NCBI GenBank assembly: GCA_003501385.1 | Contig: DNPN01000250.1 | Span: 13,415-25,924, forward strand | Source: Rhizobium sp. | GTDB taxonomy: Bacteria > Pseudomonadota > Alphaproteobacteria > Rhizobiales > Rhizobiaceae | Direction of reading: 5' to 3' | DNA length: 12,510 bases | Part shown: in pieces, positions 5,488-12,510 of the stretch | How positions within the stretch are numbered: position 1 is the stretch's first letter | Layout: every line of letters begins with the position of its first letter | Notes under the pieces: model-generated | Databases searched by the model: none | What the model was told of the DNA's origin: nothing | What the model saw: only the letters and a program-made list of their open reading frames with translations | Made by a program: the position numbers and the translations under genes

Positions 5488-7539
5488 TTAAAACTCTTCC
5501 CAACTGTCACGGGAGGGCGTCATGGACAATCCCGGGCTTGCACTTGCGGCTTTTTTAATGCTGCCGCCGGTGAAGGCTTTGGCAACAGCCTGAACCTGCG
5601 CGCGCACTGGTGATGGGGTCGGGCGTGCTGCTGCGGGGGCTTTCACAGGCTGTGCTGGGCGAGATGCTAGGTGCTGACGTGCGTCGTTGACTTTGAAATG
5701 GCTTAGCAATTGCGTCAGGCTTTCGGCATCCTGAAACAGTTTGTGAGTGGATGCGGAGGTCTCTTCCACCATCGCGGCATTCTGCTGGGTCACTTGATCC
5801 AGCTGATTGACGGCCACGTTCACTTCCTGCAGGCCGGTGGATTGCTCCTTGGATGAGCTCGCAATCGAATGGATGTGATCGTTGATCGCCAGAATCTGGC
5901 CTTCAATGGAGGAGAGCGCTTTACCTGTTTTCTGGACCAGCGCAACACCGCCGCCGACTTCCTCGCCGGATTTGTTGATCAGTGCCTTGATGTCCTTGGC
6001 GGCGTTGGCGGAGCGCTGTGCCAATTCGCGCACTTCCTGTGCAACAACGGCAAAGCCCTTGCCTGCCTCACCCGCACGGGCTGCTTCCACACCGGCATTC
6101 AGGGCGAGAAGATTGGTCTGAAAGGCAATTTCGTCAATCACGTTGATGATTTTGGAAATTTCGTTGGAGGCCTGCTCAATCCGGCCCATGGCGTCAACCG
6201 CATTGCCAACAATCTGTGCAGAGTGCGCCGCGTCGTCCTTGGCTGCTGTGACAATGCGGGTCACTTCTTGCGTCCGCGATGTTGAATTTCGCACAACAAC
6301 GGTAATTTCTTCCAGTGCGGCAGAGGTTTCTTCCAACGCCGCCGCCTGCCGTTCTGTGCGTTGTGACAGGTCGTTTGTGGCCGAGCTCAATTGCTCGGCG
6401 CTGCTATGAATGCCATCGGTGTTGTGGCGGATGTTGGAAATAATCTCGCGCAGGCGCTCAAACGTGCTGTTCACATTGGCTTGCAACTCGGCAAACGCTC
6501 CACGGAACTCGCCGTTCATGCTCTGCTCAAGATCACCGGCGGCAAGGCTGGCAATCACGCGCCGGGTCTCGGTCACGCCCTCGTTCACGCTGGTCAGAAG
6601 CGTATTAATATTGGCGGCAAAGCGATCCAGATTGAGGTCATCATATTGCTTTTCAATGCGTTTGCTGAAATCGCCACCGGCAGCTGCCTCGACAACCACG
6701 GAAATGCTGGATTGCAGGTCGTCGCTCTTGGCTCGCATGGCGGCTTCCTGGGCATTGAGACGCTGGACTTGCAAGCCGTTGTTCTTGAACACATCCACGG
6801 CCCGCGCCATGTCGCCAATTTCATCCTTGCGGTTCTCGAAGGACACCTGGGTGTTGAAATCACCGTCGGCGACGCGCTTGATCGCATGGGTCAGGCTGAC
6901 AATCGGGCGGCTCAATTGGGTCGCGCCAATGTAGATGCCAGCCCCGACACCGGCTAGAATGGAGAGGATGGTTGCCGAGCTGATCAACACCATCATGGTC
7001 GAGCGGAAGGAATCCACCGAGGCTTTGAGTGATTCCAGAAGGATTTTGTCTGCCCCGACAATGGCGTCAATCTGTGCCTGAAACTGGGTCCGGTTGGCCC
7101 GGTTGGCTTCATTATTGCCTTGTTCATTGGCGGCTTCAGGGCCTACCTCTTTGCCAAGGCGAGCCGTTTCGGTGCGGAAGGTCTTGAATTCTCCCGACTT
7201 GGTGACCATCGCATCAAAGTTTGCCTTTTGTTCCGCAGGCACCAATTTCTTCCAGGAGGTCAGGGTGGCATCAATGTCGCCCAGAGCCTTGATCAAGTTG
7301 GTGCCGAATTTTGTCGCATCCTCTTTGGACTTGGAGGCATAAATACCGCGCGACTCCATCACCACGGCCGTCACGTAACGGTTGAGACGCTCGCCCAGAT
7401 AGGCGCGTTCCGACACGTTGAGGAGTTCGCTGGTTTTGCTGTCATAGCGAAGGGTTACAAACACGCCCATGGCACCAATAATGAGTGCCGCAAATCCCAA
7501 AATAGCGACGAGGGAATAAATTTTGCCGCTGATTTTCAC
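5488..7539 (-). CDS. Methyl-accepting chemotaxis protein
   Basis: This 683-residue transmembrane chemoreceptor has TM1 at ~8-30, a periplasmic helical domain of ~150 residues, and TM2 at ~181-205. A HAMP domain follows directly (SRPIVSLTHAIKRVADGDF...). A second HAMP-like/linker unit contains ASLAAGDLEQSMNGEF. The long cytoplasmic coiled coil then carries the conserved hairpin tip EIAFQTNLLALNAGVEAARA. The tip reads NAGVEAARAGEAGKG where most receptors have NAAIEAARAGEQGRG. The C-terminus is SWEEF after a flexible Pro/Ala-rich linker, resembling the CheR/CheB-tethering pentapeptide (NWETF in E. coli). I chose GTG 7539 because GGAGG lies 7 bases upstream and VKISGKIYSLV starts the membrane segment; ATG 7581 would add 14 residues without a good Shine-Dalgarno sequence. 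The ligand is unknown; the periplasmic part looks like a four-helix bundle. Confidence 0.95.
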   Translation of the reverse strand: MKISGKIYSLVAILGFAALIIGAMGVFVTLRYDSKTSELLNVSERAYLGERLNRYVTAVVMESRGIYASKSKEDATKFGTNLIKALGDIDATLTSWKKLVPAEQKANFDAMVTKSGEFKTFRTETARLGKEVGPEAANEQGNNEANRANRTQFQAQIDAIVGADKILLESLKASVDSFRSTMMVLISSATILSILAGVGAGIYIGATQLSRPIVSLTHAIKRVADGDFNTQVSFENRKDEIGDMARAVDVFKNNGLQVQRLNAQEAAMRAKSDDLQSSISVVVEAAAGGDFSKRIEKQYDDLNLDRFAANINTLLTSVNEGVTETRRVIASLAAGDLEQSMNGEFRGAFAELQANVNSTFERLREIISNIRHNTDGIHSSAEQLSSATNDLSQRTERQAAALEETSAALEEITVVVRNSTSRTQEVTRIVTAAKDDAAHSAQIVGNAVDAMGRIEQASNEISKIINVIDEIAFQTNLLALNAGVEAARAGEAGKGFAVVAQEVRELAQRSANAAKDIKALINKSGEEVGGGVALVQKTGKALSSIEGQILAINDHIHSIASSSKEQSTGLQEVNVAVNQLDQVTQQNAAMVEETSASTHKLFQDAESLTQLLSHFKVNDARQHLASRPAQPVKAPAAARPTPSPVRAQVQAVAKAFTGGSIKKAASASPGLSMTPSRDSWEEF

Positions 7540-7546
7540 AGAAATT

Positions 7547-7551
7547 CCTCC
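7547..7551 (-). promoter_or_regulatory. Ribosome binding site that decides the GTG start of the chemoreceptor
   Basis: On the - strand GGAGG is followed by seven bases and then GTG (7539-7537). This is a near-perfect Shine-Dalgarno arrangement, while the upstream in-frame ATG at 7581 has none, so the chemoreceptor most likely starts with GTG. Confidence 0.75.
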
Positions 7552-7828
7552 AAAAAAAATCACAGATGCCGGAGCTTCCATGCCAAAATATTACAAGAAG
7601 ACCATTAATGAGAGCTTGTTGAGGCTTAGTTAATTTAGAGAAATACTTTTGTTTGCAGTGGGTTGCACCCCGTGCACGTTTTGAATTTTGAATAGAACCG
7701 AAGAAATTTTACTCGAATTGCATAATGTTGTGCGTGGTCGGATCGAGACGTAAAATTCAAAACTATAGTGTCAAACAACAACAAAATTTCATGTGGATAA
7801 AAATAGTTCAAACTGTTATTGAAGGTCG

Positions 7829-7859
7829 TTCCGGAAAACCTTGCCAAGACTTTCCGGAA
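7829..7859. repeat. Inverted repeat TTCCGGAAA...TTTCCGGAA downstream of hemH
   Basis: The arms 7829-7837 and 7851-7859 are perfectly complementary (9 bp), and TTCCGGAA is itself palindromic, so the site is also a direct repeat of an 8-base palindrome spaced 22 bases. Between the arms, CTTGCCAAG (7840-7848) is a further small palindrome. It lies 26 bases after the hemH stop. No T-run follows on the - strand, so it could be an mRNA 3'-end hairpin or a binding site for a dimeric regulator; the sequence does not decide. Confidence 0.55.
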
Positions 7860-7884
7860 GATGTCATTTCATTGCTGCAATCGT

Positions 7885-8919
7885 TTAAATCCAACCCATC
7901 AACTCGCGCCGAACGACATTCTCCAGCACGCGCATGCCATCGGCACTGTCATTGAGGCATGGAATATGGGTGAATTTGTCACCGCCATTGTGGTGAAAGA
8001 TTTCTCCGGCTTCGCCTGCGATTTCCTCTAGCGTCTCCAGGCAATCCGAGACAAAGCCGGGATTGATGACGGCGATGCGTTTCACACCATCCTTGGCCAG
8101 TTTTTCCACAGTCTTGTCGGTGTAGGGTTGCAGCCATTCTTCCGGTCCGAAACGGGACTGGAAGGTGACCATCAGCTTTTCCTTGCTCCAGCCCAAACGG
8201 TCGCGCAGCAGGCGGGCGGTTTTATAGCATTGGCAATGGTATGGGTCGCCTGCCATGAAATAGGATTTTGGAATGCCGTGAAACGAGGTCAGCAGCAATT
8301 CCGGCTCCCAGTCCAGCGATGCATAATGCGCCTCAATCGAATTGGCCAGTGCATCAATATAGACCGGATCATCGCTATATTGCGGCACGGTGCGCAGCGC
8401 AGGCTGCCAGCGCATTTTCAACAGCGCCTTGAAGGCCTCGTCATTTACCGTTGCGGTGGTGGCGGCCGCATATTGCGGATAGAGCGGAAATAGCAGGATT
8501 TTTTCACAGCCTGCTTTTTGCAGCTCATTCATTTTGGATTGAATCGATGGCTGGCCATAGCGCATGGCCCAGTCCACCATCACATTCGGCATATCGGCAA
8601 AGGATTTTGCCATGGTTTCTGCCTGATTGCGGGTGTAGGTGCGCAGATAGCTCTCATCCAGATCCTTGTTCCAGATGCTGGCATAGGCCTTGCCCACCTT
8701 GCCGGGGCGGGTGTTGAGCACGATGCCATAGAGGATCGGATACCAGAACAGGCGCGACCACTCGATCACGCGCTTGTCGGTGAGAAATTCCTGCAAATAC
8801 CGCCGCATGGATTTGTAATCCGTGCCTTCGGGCGTGCCCAGATTGACGAGAAGAACCCCCACTTTGCCAAAGTTTACCTTGGGATGCTCGGCAGGCAGGT
8901 GGGAATTCGTTGATGTCAT
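7885..8919 (-). CDS. hemH: Ferrochelatase HemH
   Basis: HemH inserts ferrous iron into protoporphyrin IX, the last step of heme synthesis, at the cytoplasmic face of the membrane. The 344 residues show the family core: VGVLLVNLGTPEGTDY (20-35), the LFPLYPQYAAATTATV stretch (143-158), the catalytic His214 in TSFHGIPKSY, GDPYHCQCYKTA (224-235), FQSRFGPEEWLQPYT (253-267) and the acidic Glu295 in PGFVSDCLETLEE. I chose ATG 8919 because the conserved core begins soon after it and AGGA lies 9 bases upstream. The longer open frame to 9105 adds a basic stretch foreign to the family. The gene lies 187 bases downstream of the nucleotidase stop, so it probably has its own promoter in 8920-9105; I recognise no iron-responsive box there. 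In Brucella hemH lies next to omp10; here a nucleotidase gene stands between them. Confidence 0.97.
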   Translation of the reverse strand: MTSTNSHLPAEHPKVNFGKVGVLLVNLGTPEGTDYKSMRRYLQEFLTDKRVIEWSRLFWYPILYGIVLNTRPGKVGKAYASIWNKDLDESYLRTYTRNQAETMAKSFADMPNVMVDWAMRYGQPSIQSKMNELQKAGCEKILLFPLYPQYAAATTATVNDEAFKALLKMRWQPALRTVPQYSDDPVYIDALANSIEAHYASLDWEPELLLTSFHGIPKSYFMAGDPYHCQCYKTARLLRDRLGWSKEKLMVTFQSRFGPEEWLQPYTDKTVEKLAKDGVKRIAVINPGFVSDCLETLEEIAGEAGEIFHHNGGDKFTHIPCLNDSADGMRVLENVVRRELMGWI

Positions 8920-9059
8920 AATGTCTTGTCCTGATCTGGGCATAGGGGGTGTTACAACCAATATGCGGCGCAACTTGAATAGTCCATCACCCAATACGCA
9001 TAACTGGTTACTCAGGATCACCTTTTTGCGCAGAAATTTTTGACCCGTAATGGATAATG

Positions 9060-9083
9060 TCGGCTCGCTGGTTCTCGAGCCAA
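9060..9083 (-). terminator. Weak hairpin downstream of the 5'-nucleotidase gene
   Basis: GGCTCG (9062-9067) and CGAGCC (9076-9081) form a 6-bp stem with an 8-base loop, extendable by a G-U and an A-U pair on the - strand RNA. It begins 23 bases after the nucleotidase stop. The sequence after it (CATTATCC) has no clear U-run, so it is at best a weak or factor-assisted terminator. Confidence 0.35.
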
Positions 9084-9105
9084 CATCTTTCACATCGACC
9101 CTCAC

Positions 9106-10785
9106 TTATTTGGTGGGGGCAACCGCGCTTGCGGCACCTGCTGTTGCTGGCTTGGCAGCGGGAGCAACGTAGCCAGCAGGTGTTACTTCCTTGATGCGTC
9201 CGTCGGTGTAGGGCTTGTAAGGTGCGTGCGAGGCAATGAACTCAGCCGTGACATCGGCCAAATCCGGGCCGTAATCATAGGCGTTTTTACCCTTTTTGGC
9301 GAAAACGCTGTAACCATCACCACCCGCGCGCATGTAATTGTTGGTGACCACATTATAGGTCTTGTCATCGGCGATGGGCGCAAATGCGCTTCCATCCTTG
9401 ATTTCAACCGACACCAGACGCGAACCTGCTGACTTGGAACGGTCGAAGGAATATTTTAAACCGGACACTTGCGGGAAGCGGCCCGCACCGTCATCAATCT
9501 GGCTCAGACCATTTTCCAGTGCCACTTTTACGTCAGCGCCAGTCATCTGGAAGGTGGCCAGCGTGTTTTGGAACGGCAGAACGGTGACAACGGCACCCAT
9601 GGTAACCTTGCCATCGCCGATGGAAGCACGCAGGCCGCCGCCGTTCTGAATGGCAATGAATGTGCCTTGGTTTTTCACATGCTCAACCATGGCGTCAGCC
9701 ACCAGATTGCCCATCTGGCATTCCTGCACGCGGCACACCTTGCTGGAGCCTTCGATGGCCCCCATGGTTTCGCCAATCACCTTCTGGCGCAATTCCTGAA
9801 TGGGACCTGCCAGTTCCTTGATGCGGGCCTGCACGGCCTCATCGGGCTTGAATTTGGCATCGATCAGGATCGGATCGCCCTTGGCGCTTTTCACCACGCC
9901 GTTATCGTCAAACACAACGGTCAGATCGCCGAGATATTTGCTGTAGGAGGCAGCTGTGACAACTGGCACCTTATAGCCGCCGGGGTTGTCCACCATGGTC
10001 GGGTAGGGGCCTTCAGCCTTGGGATCGGTGTTGGACAACAGCGTGTGCGAATGGCCGCCCACCACCACATCCACATCTGGAATGGTCGCGATGGCGGAGA
10101 GATCACGGTTGTAACCCACATGGGTCAAGGCGATGATTTTGTTGACGCCTTGCGCCTTCAGCTTCTGCGCTTCTGTGGTGATGGCGGCCACGTCATCGGT
10201 GAATTTCACGTAAGGACCGGGTGTTGCAAGTTCAGCCGTTTCGGTCGTGACCACGCCGATGATGCCGATTTTCTGACCACCAATGGTGACCACTGTCGAT
10301 GGCTTGATGTGGTTGCCGAGGGTGGATTTTGCATCCAGCGCGATGTTGGCGGTGACAATCGGGAACTGCGCCTTGTCAAGGAAGGGGGCCAGTGCCTTTT
10401 CGCCATCGTCGAATTCGTGATTGCCCAAGGTCATGGCATCGAATTTGATGATGTTCATCATTTCCAGCTCAACCGTACCCTTATAGGTAGCGTAAAACAG
10501 CGAACCTTGGAAATTGTCGCCAGCGTTGAGTGTCAGCACATTCTTGCCTGCCAGCGCTGCACGGGTCTGGTCCATGGCGGTCTTGAGGCGGGCGGCACCG
10601 CCGAAGCACTGGTTTTTGCTTTCTTCATCTGCCGAGCAGGTGGAATCATATTTATTGATGGATTCAATGCGCGAATGAAAATCGTTGATATGCAGGATGT
10701 TTAGTTCGAAATCGGCAAAGGCCGCACTTGAGGATAGAATGAGCACGCCAGCACTGAGCAGGCCAAATTTAAATTTCTTCAACAT
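9106..10785 (-). CDS. Periplasmic 5'-nucleotidase / 2',3'-cyclic phosphodiesterase, UshA family
   Basis: This 559-residue exported enzyme hydrolyses nucleotides (and possibly other phosphate esters) to nucleoside and phosphate. A signal peptide (1-24, ending AFA) is followed by a metallophosphatase domain with the metal-binding motifs NDFH (D35, H37), GDNFQGS (D90), GNHEFD (N122, H123), H222 in THVGY and GGHSH (H245, H247). The C-terminal nucleotidase domain carries GNLVADAM (359-366), NGGGLRAS (381-388), TVLPFQN (401-407) and NNYMRAGGDGYSVF (482-495), which bind the nucleoside. Four cysteines in the exported part (50, 60, 351, 356) could form two disulfides. The tail after ~540 is Ala/Pro-rich. 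AGGAG lies 7 bases before the ATG at 10785. It sits between omp10 and hemH in the same orientation but is separated from omp10 by a terminator. The exact substrate (UshA, CpdB or related) cannot be fixed from sequence. Confidence 0.93.
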   Translation of the reverse strand: MLKKFKFGLLSAGVLILSSSAAFADFELNILHINDFHSRIESINKYDSTCSADEESKNQCFGGAARLKTAMDQTRAALAGKNVLTLNAGDNFQGSLFYATYKGTVELEMMNIIKFDAMTLGNHEFDDGEKALAPFLDKAQFPIVTANIALDAKSTLGNHIKPSTVVTIGGQKIGIIGVVTTETAELATPGPYVKFTDDVAAITTEAQKLKAQGVNKIIALTHVGYNRDLSAIATIPDVDVVVGGHSHTLLSNTDPKAEGPYPTMVDNPGGYKVPVVTAASYSKYLGDLTVVFDDNGVVKSAKGDPILIDAKFKPDEAVQARIKELAGPIQELRQKVIGETMGAIEGSSKVCRVQECQMGNLVADAMVEHVKNQGTFIAIQNGGGLRASIGDGKVTMGAVVTVLPFQNTLATFQMTGADVKVALENGLSQIDDGAGRFPQVSGLKYSFDRSKSAGSRLVSVEIKDGSAFAPIADDKTYNVVTNNYMRAGGDGYSVFAKKGKNAYDYGPDLADVTAEFIASHAPYKPYTDGRIKEVTPAGYVAPAAKPATAGAASAVAPTK

Positions 10786-10857
10786 CCAGTCACTCCTGTT
10801 TGATTGATCCCCTGCTTGCTACCCAAGTTTTATGAAGGTTTTATCGGGCCGCTCACA

Positions 10858-10876
10858 AAGTCATCATGTTTTCATC
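10858..10876 (+). promoter_or_regulatory. Possible Pho-box-like direct repeat upstream of the 5'-nucleotidase
   Basis: GTCATC (10860-10865) and TTTCATC (10870-10876) place two TCATC units exactly 11 bases apart, the spacing of a PhoB box (CTGTCAT-N4-CTGTCAT). The site lies about 75 bases upstream of the nucleotidase start, and a phosphate-scavenging enzyme is a sensible PhoB target. Against it, the repeats read away from the gene and the CT preceding each unit is missing. Confidence 0.25.
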
Positions 10877-10915
10877 ACGCAGACGTGACCGCAAGTGCAA
10901 ATACGCATGAACAAC

Positions 10916-10939
10916 AAAAAGCCGACCCAAGGGCCGGCT
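10916..10939 (-). terminator. Rho-independent terminator of the omp10-like gene
   Basis: On the - strand the stem AGCCGGCCC / GGGTCGGCT (with one G-U pair) folds over 10920-10939 and is followed directly by a T-tract (five A on the + strand, 10916-10920). It lies 31 bases after the lipoprotein stop and separates that gene from the nucleotidase gene. Confidence 0.85.
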
Positions 10940-10970
10940 GTTGTCGTGTTGAAACTGTGTTTGCGCAGGA

Positions 10971-11372
10971 TCAGATTTTGCGACGAAGCGAGAAATTACT
11001 GCCGGTGTCGGTGGTGCAATTGAGCTGATCGGGCGAGACAAGCGCACAATTAACTCTCGACTGGGTTTTGCGCACCAGCGAGGTCATATTGATTTCCACC
11101 AGTGTTGGCGACTGGTTCACGTAACTGCCCGATGCCAGCAACGTATTGCTGTCGGTGGAGCGGGTGGAGAAGGTGCCCGCCTGAAAGGTGGAGACAATAC
11201 CGTTTGGATCAACCCATGCGCCATCCACACCCATGGGCTGTGGTGCGGGATTGTAGGCAACCTGACGCGGTGGTGGCGGACCCATGCAAGACGAGAGAGC
11301 CAAGCCTGCGATCAACAGGCCCACGTTCAACAGGCCCACGTTCAACAGGGTTGTGATGCTTTTGGTCTTCAT
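10971..11372 (-). CDS. omp10: Omp10-type outer membrane lipoprotein
   Basis: This 133-residue lipoprotein has a signal peptide with an unusually long, repetitive hydrophobic core (residues 9-26, in which LLNVG occurs twice in tandem) and a lipobox ALSSC with the lipidated Cys29. The mature part, with GAWVDPNGIVSTF, TFSTRSTDSN, LVEINMTSLVR and VNCALVSPDQLNCTTDTGSNFSL, lines up closely with Brucella Omp10 as I remember it (GSWVDPNGI, LVEINM, VNCALVSP, LNC). Two mature cysteines may form a disulfide. The start is ATG 11372, with AGGGAG about 7 bases upstream; the longer frame to 11429 only adds a basic leader without a signal. Omp10 is a small exposed lipoprotein of unknown exact role. A strong terminator follows the gene, and its promoter must lie in 11373-11523. 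Confidence 0.9.
   Translation of the reverse strand: MKTKSITTLLNVGLLNVGLLIAGLALSSCMGPPPPRQVAYNPAPQPMGVDGAWVDPNGIVSTFQAGTFSTRSTDSNTLLASGSYVNQSPTLVEINMTSLVRKTQSRVNCALVSPDQLNCTTDTGSNFSLRRKI
11312..11350. repeat. 15-bp tandem repeat inside the omp10 signal peptide
   Basis: TCAACAGGCCCACGT occurs at 11312-11326 and again, identical, at 11327-11341, followed by nine bases of a third copy (11342-11350). The unit is five codons long, so gain or loss of copies keeps the reading frame and would only lengthen or shorten the hydrophobic core of the lipoprotein signal peptide. Confidence 0.9.
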
Positions 11373-11523
11373 AACAGTCTCCCTCAGGCGGCGTTGGCCA
11401 CGCCTTTTGAGTCCAAAATCGGCAGTCAAAATCTGGAGTTGACCATGCCGCGAACGTCAATGGAATGCAAGTGTGCCAAAACAATCTGGCAGCATTGCGC
11501 ACAATAGTCTTAGTCCACATACA

Positions 11524-11556
11524 CAAAACCCGCCGATCGTGTTTCGGCGGGTTTTG
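11524..11556 (-). terminator. Rho-independent terminator of hss, symmetric enough to work in both directions
   Basis: A perfect 13-bp stem (11524-11536 CAAAACCCGCCGA, 11544-11556 TCGGCGGGTTTTG) with a 7-base loop starts 19 bases after the hss stop. On either strand the GC-rich core CCCGCCG/CGGCGGG is followed by TTTTG, so it can end transcripts arriving from either side. Confidence 0.85.
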
Positions 11557-11575
11557 CGAAGGCCTTATGGGTTTG

Positions 11576-12510
11576 TTATCGCACCAGAATATTCTTGAAC
11601 TGCCAAGGGTCTTTGGTGTCCAGATCTTCCGGGAACAGGCCGGGGCGGCCATCCAGAGGGGTCCAGTCGGTGTAGTGACCTTCAACCGGGCCGAGGTAAG
11701 GCATCTGCACTTCAAGGCAGCGCTTGTAATCGACTTCATCAGCTTCAACGATACCGGCCTTGGGGTTTTCGATGGCCCAGACCATGCCCGCCAGAACAGC
11801 AGAGGTCACCTGCAAACCCGTGGCGTTCTGGTAAGGGGCAATTTCGCGGGTTTCTTCGAGAGACAGACGCGAACCATACCAGTAAGCGTTCTTCTCATGG
11901 CCGTAGAGCAACACGCCAAGCTCGTCCACGCCATCCACCAGCTCGTTCTCATCCAGAACATGCAAAACAGGCTGCGCTTTGCCGCCATTGCCAAACATTT
12001 CATGCAAGGACAGAACCGCATCATTGGCCGGATGATAGGCATAATGGCAGGTTGGGCGGAAGGTGACTTCGCCATCCTTCTCAACCGTAAAATAATCGGC
12101 AATCGAGATGGATTCGTTGTGGGTTACCAGAAAGCCGTATTGCGGGCCAGGGGTTGGGCACCAGGTGCGCACGCGGGTGTTGGCACCTGGCTGTTCCAGA
12201 TAGATCGCAGCCTTGCAGCCCTTCTTGTGCTTCTTGGCATTTTTCGGCATCCAGTTTTCGTGGGTGCCCCAGCCCAGTTCGGCTGGCTGCAAGCCTTCAG
12301 AAATAAAGCCTTCCACCGACCATGTGTTCCAGAACACATCCAGTGGCTTGGGGTTCTTGGTGCGCTGGGTGTCGCGCTCGGCAATGTGAATGCCCTTGAC
12401 GCCAACCTTTTTCATCAGCTTGGCCCAGCCTTCGCGGTCATCCACGGTAGGCTCTTCAAACTTCACGCCGATTTCATTGGCAAGGTTGACCAGCGCCTGC
12501 TTGACGAACC
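11576..12510 (-). CDS. hss: Homospermidine synthase, N-terminal part outside the window
   Basis: The NAD-dependent enzyme makes sym-homospermidine from two putrescines (or putrescine and spermidine), the characteristic polyamine of rhizobia. The visible 310 residues are the C-terminal two thirds of a ~480-residue protein. The frame is open to the window edge (FVKQALVNLANEIGVKFEEP before the internal GTG at 12466), so no start codon is present. Recognisable segments are KGIHIAERDTQRT, DVFWNTWSVEGFISEGLQPA, HKKGCKAAIYLEQPGANTRV, QYGFLVTHNESISIADYF, CHYAYHPANDAVLSLHEMFG, ATGLQVTSAVLAGMVWAIEN and the C-terminal DTKDPWQFKNILVR. These match rhizobial homospermidine synthase closely as I remember it. 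The gene ends in TAA and is followed by a strong terminator, so omp10 is not in its operon. Confidence 0.95.
   Translation of the reverse strand, partial: FVKQALVNLANEIGVKFEEPTVDDREGWAKLMKKVGVKGIHIAERDTQRTKNPKPLDVFWNTWSVEGFISEGLQPAELGWGTHENWMPKNAKKHKKGCKAAIYLEQPGANTRVRTWCPTPGPQYGFLVTHNESISIADYFTVEKDGEVTFRPTCHYAYHPANDAVLSLHEMFGNGGKAQPVLHVLDENELVDGVDELGVLLYGHEKNAYWYGSRLSLEETREIAPYQNATGLQVTSAVLAGMVWAIENPKAGIVEADEVDYKRCLEVQMPYLGPVEGHYTDWTPLDGRPGLFPEDLDTKDPWQFKNILVR

Larger units (their letters stand above)
7540..7884. other. AT-rich intergenic region between hemH and the chemoreceptor gene
   Basis: These 345 bases contain no convincing coding sequence; the reading frames crossing them lack family features and a usable start. 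The base composition is markedly AT-rich compared with the genes. The chemoreceptor promoter (- strand) must lie here, but I cannot assign -35/-10 boxes with confidence. Visible structures are the small inverted repeat TGCAC-CCC-GTGCA (7664-7676) and the larger one at 7829-7859, described separately. Confidence 0.6.

Noticed and set aside
7660..7690. Possible sigma-54 promoter upstream of the chemoreceptor (- strand)
   Set aside because: TGCACGGGGTGCAA resembles the -24/-12 pattern but lacks the GG of the -24 element and has the wrong spacing.
8920..9105. Upstream extension of hemH
   Set aside because: The added 62 residues are basic and unlike ferrochelatase. ATG 8919 has AGGA at good spacing and gives the usual family length.
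9469..10704. 411-codon open frame on the + strand
   Set aside because: It is antisense to the 5'-nucleotidase gene, whose motifs are unambiguous. Its translation is rich in His, Cys and Phe without family features, and it is a codon-bias shadow.
1..12510. Transposons, CRISPR arrays, tRNA or rRNA genes
   Set aside because: No transposase-like protein, regularly spaced repeat array, or cloverleaf/rRNA sequence was recognised on either strand.

Overview
The window looks like chromosomal DNA of an alphaproteobacterium of the order Rhizobiales, most likely Rhizobiaceae (Agrobacterium/Rhizobium/Allorhizobium-like). The signs are a homospermidine synthase of the rhizobial type, an Omp10-type lipoprotein close to hemH (the two are neighbours in Brucella), a chemoreceptor ending in a WEEF-type pentapeptide, and protein sequences resembling those families as I remember them. 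No database search was possible, so product names rest on motifs and recalled family sequences.

Layout. Positions 2-760 (+) are the 3' part of kdsD (arabinose-5-phosphate isomerase), closed by a palindromic terminator. Positions 831-2293 (-) hold a two-gene unit, a QmcA/stomatin-type SPFH protein and an NfeD partner, joined by an ATGA overlap. The divergent region 2294-2607 holds a near-perfect G/C-rich inverted repeat and a preQ1-I riboswitch that ends in the Shine-Dalgarno sequence of queC. Positions 2608-4168 (+) are the preQ0 operon queC-(queD)-queE, in which queD is reduced to a 38-codon in-frame deletion remnant. A secreted esterase (4264-5421, +) follows and converges on a chemoreceptor (5488-7539, -), with a hairpin between them. 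An AT-rich gap (7540-7884) leads to hemH (7885-8919, -), a periplasmic 5'-nucleotidase (9106-10785, -), an omp10-like lipoprotein (10971-11372, -) and the C-terminal part of homospermidine synthase (11576-12510, -), which runs off the window.

How the genes work together. KdsD feeds Kdo synthesis for lipopolysaccharide. QmcA and NfeD form a membrane microdomain pair. QueC and QueE make the 7-deazaguanine precursor of queuosine, and the riboswitch probably represses translation when preQ1 is plentiful. The middle step (QueD) cannot be supplied by this locus. HemH finishes heme synthesis, the nucleotidase scavenges phosphate and nucleosides in the periplasm, and Hss makes homospermidine. I see no mobile element, CRISPR array, tRNA or rRNA.

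The points most worth a second look are the preQ1-I aptamer with possible competing upstream helices, the queD internal deletion, an abrupt G+C change inside qmcA near position 1780, and an in-frame tandem repeat in the Omp10 signal peptide.
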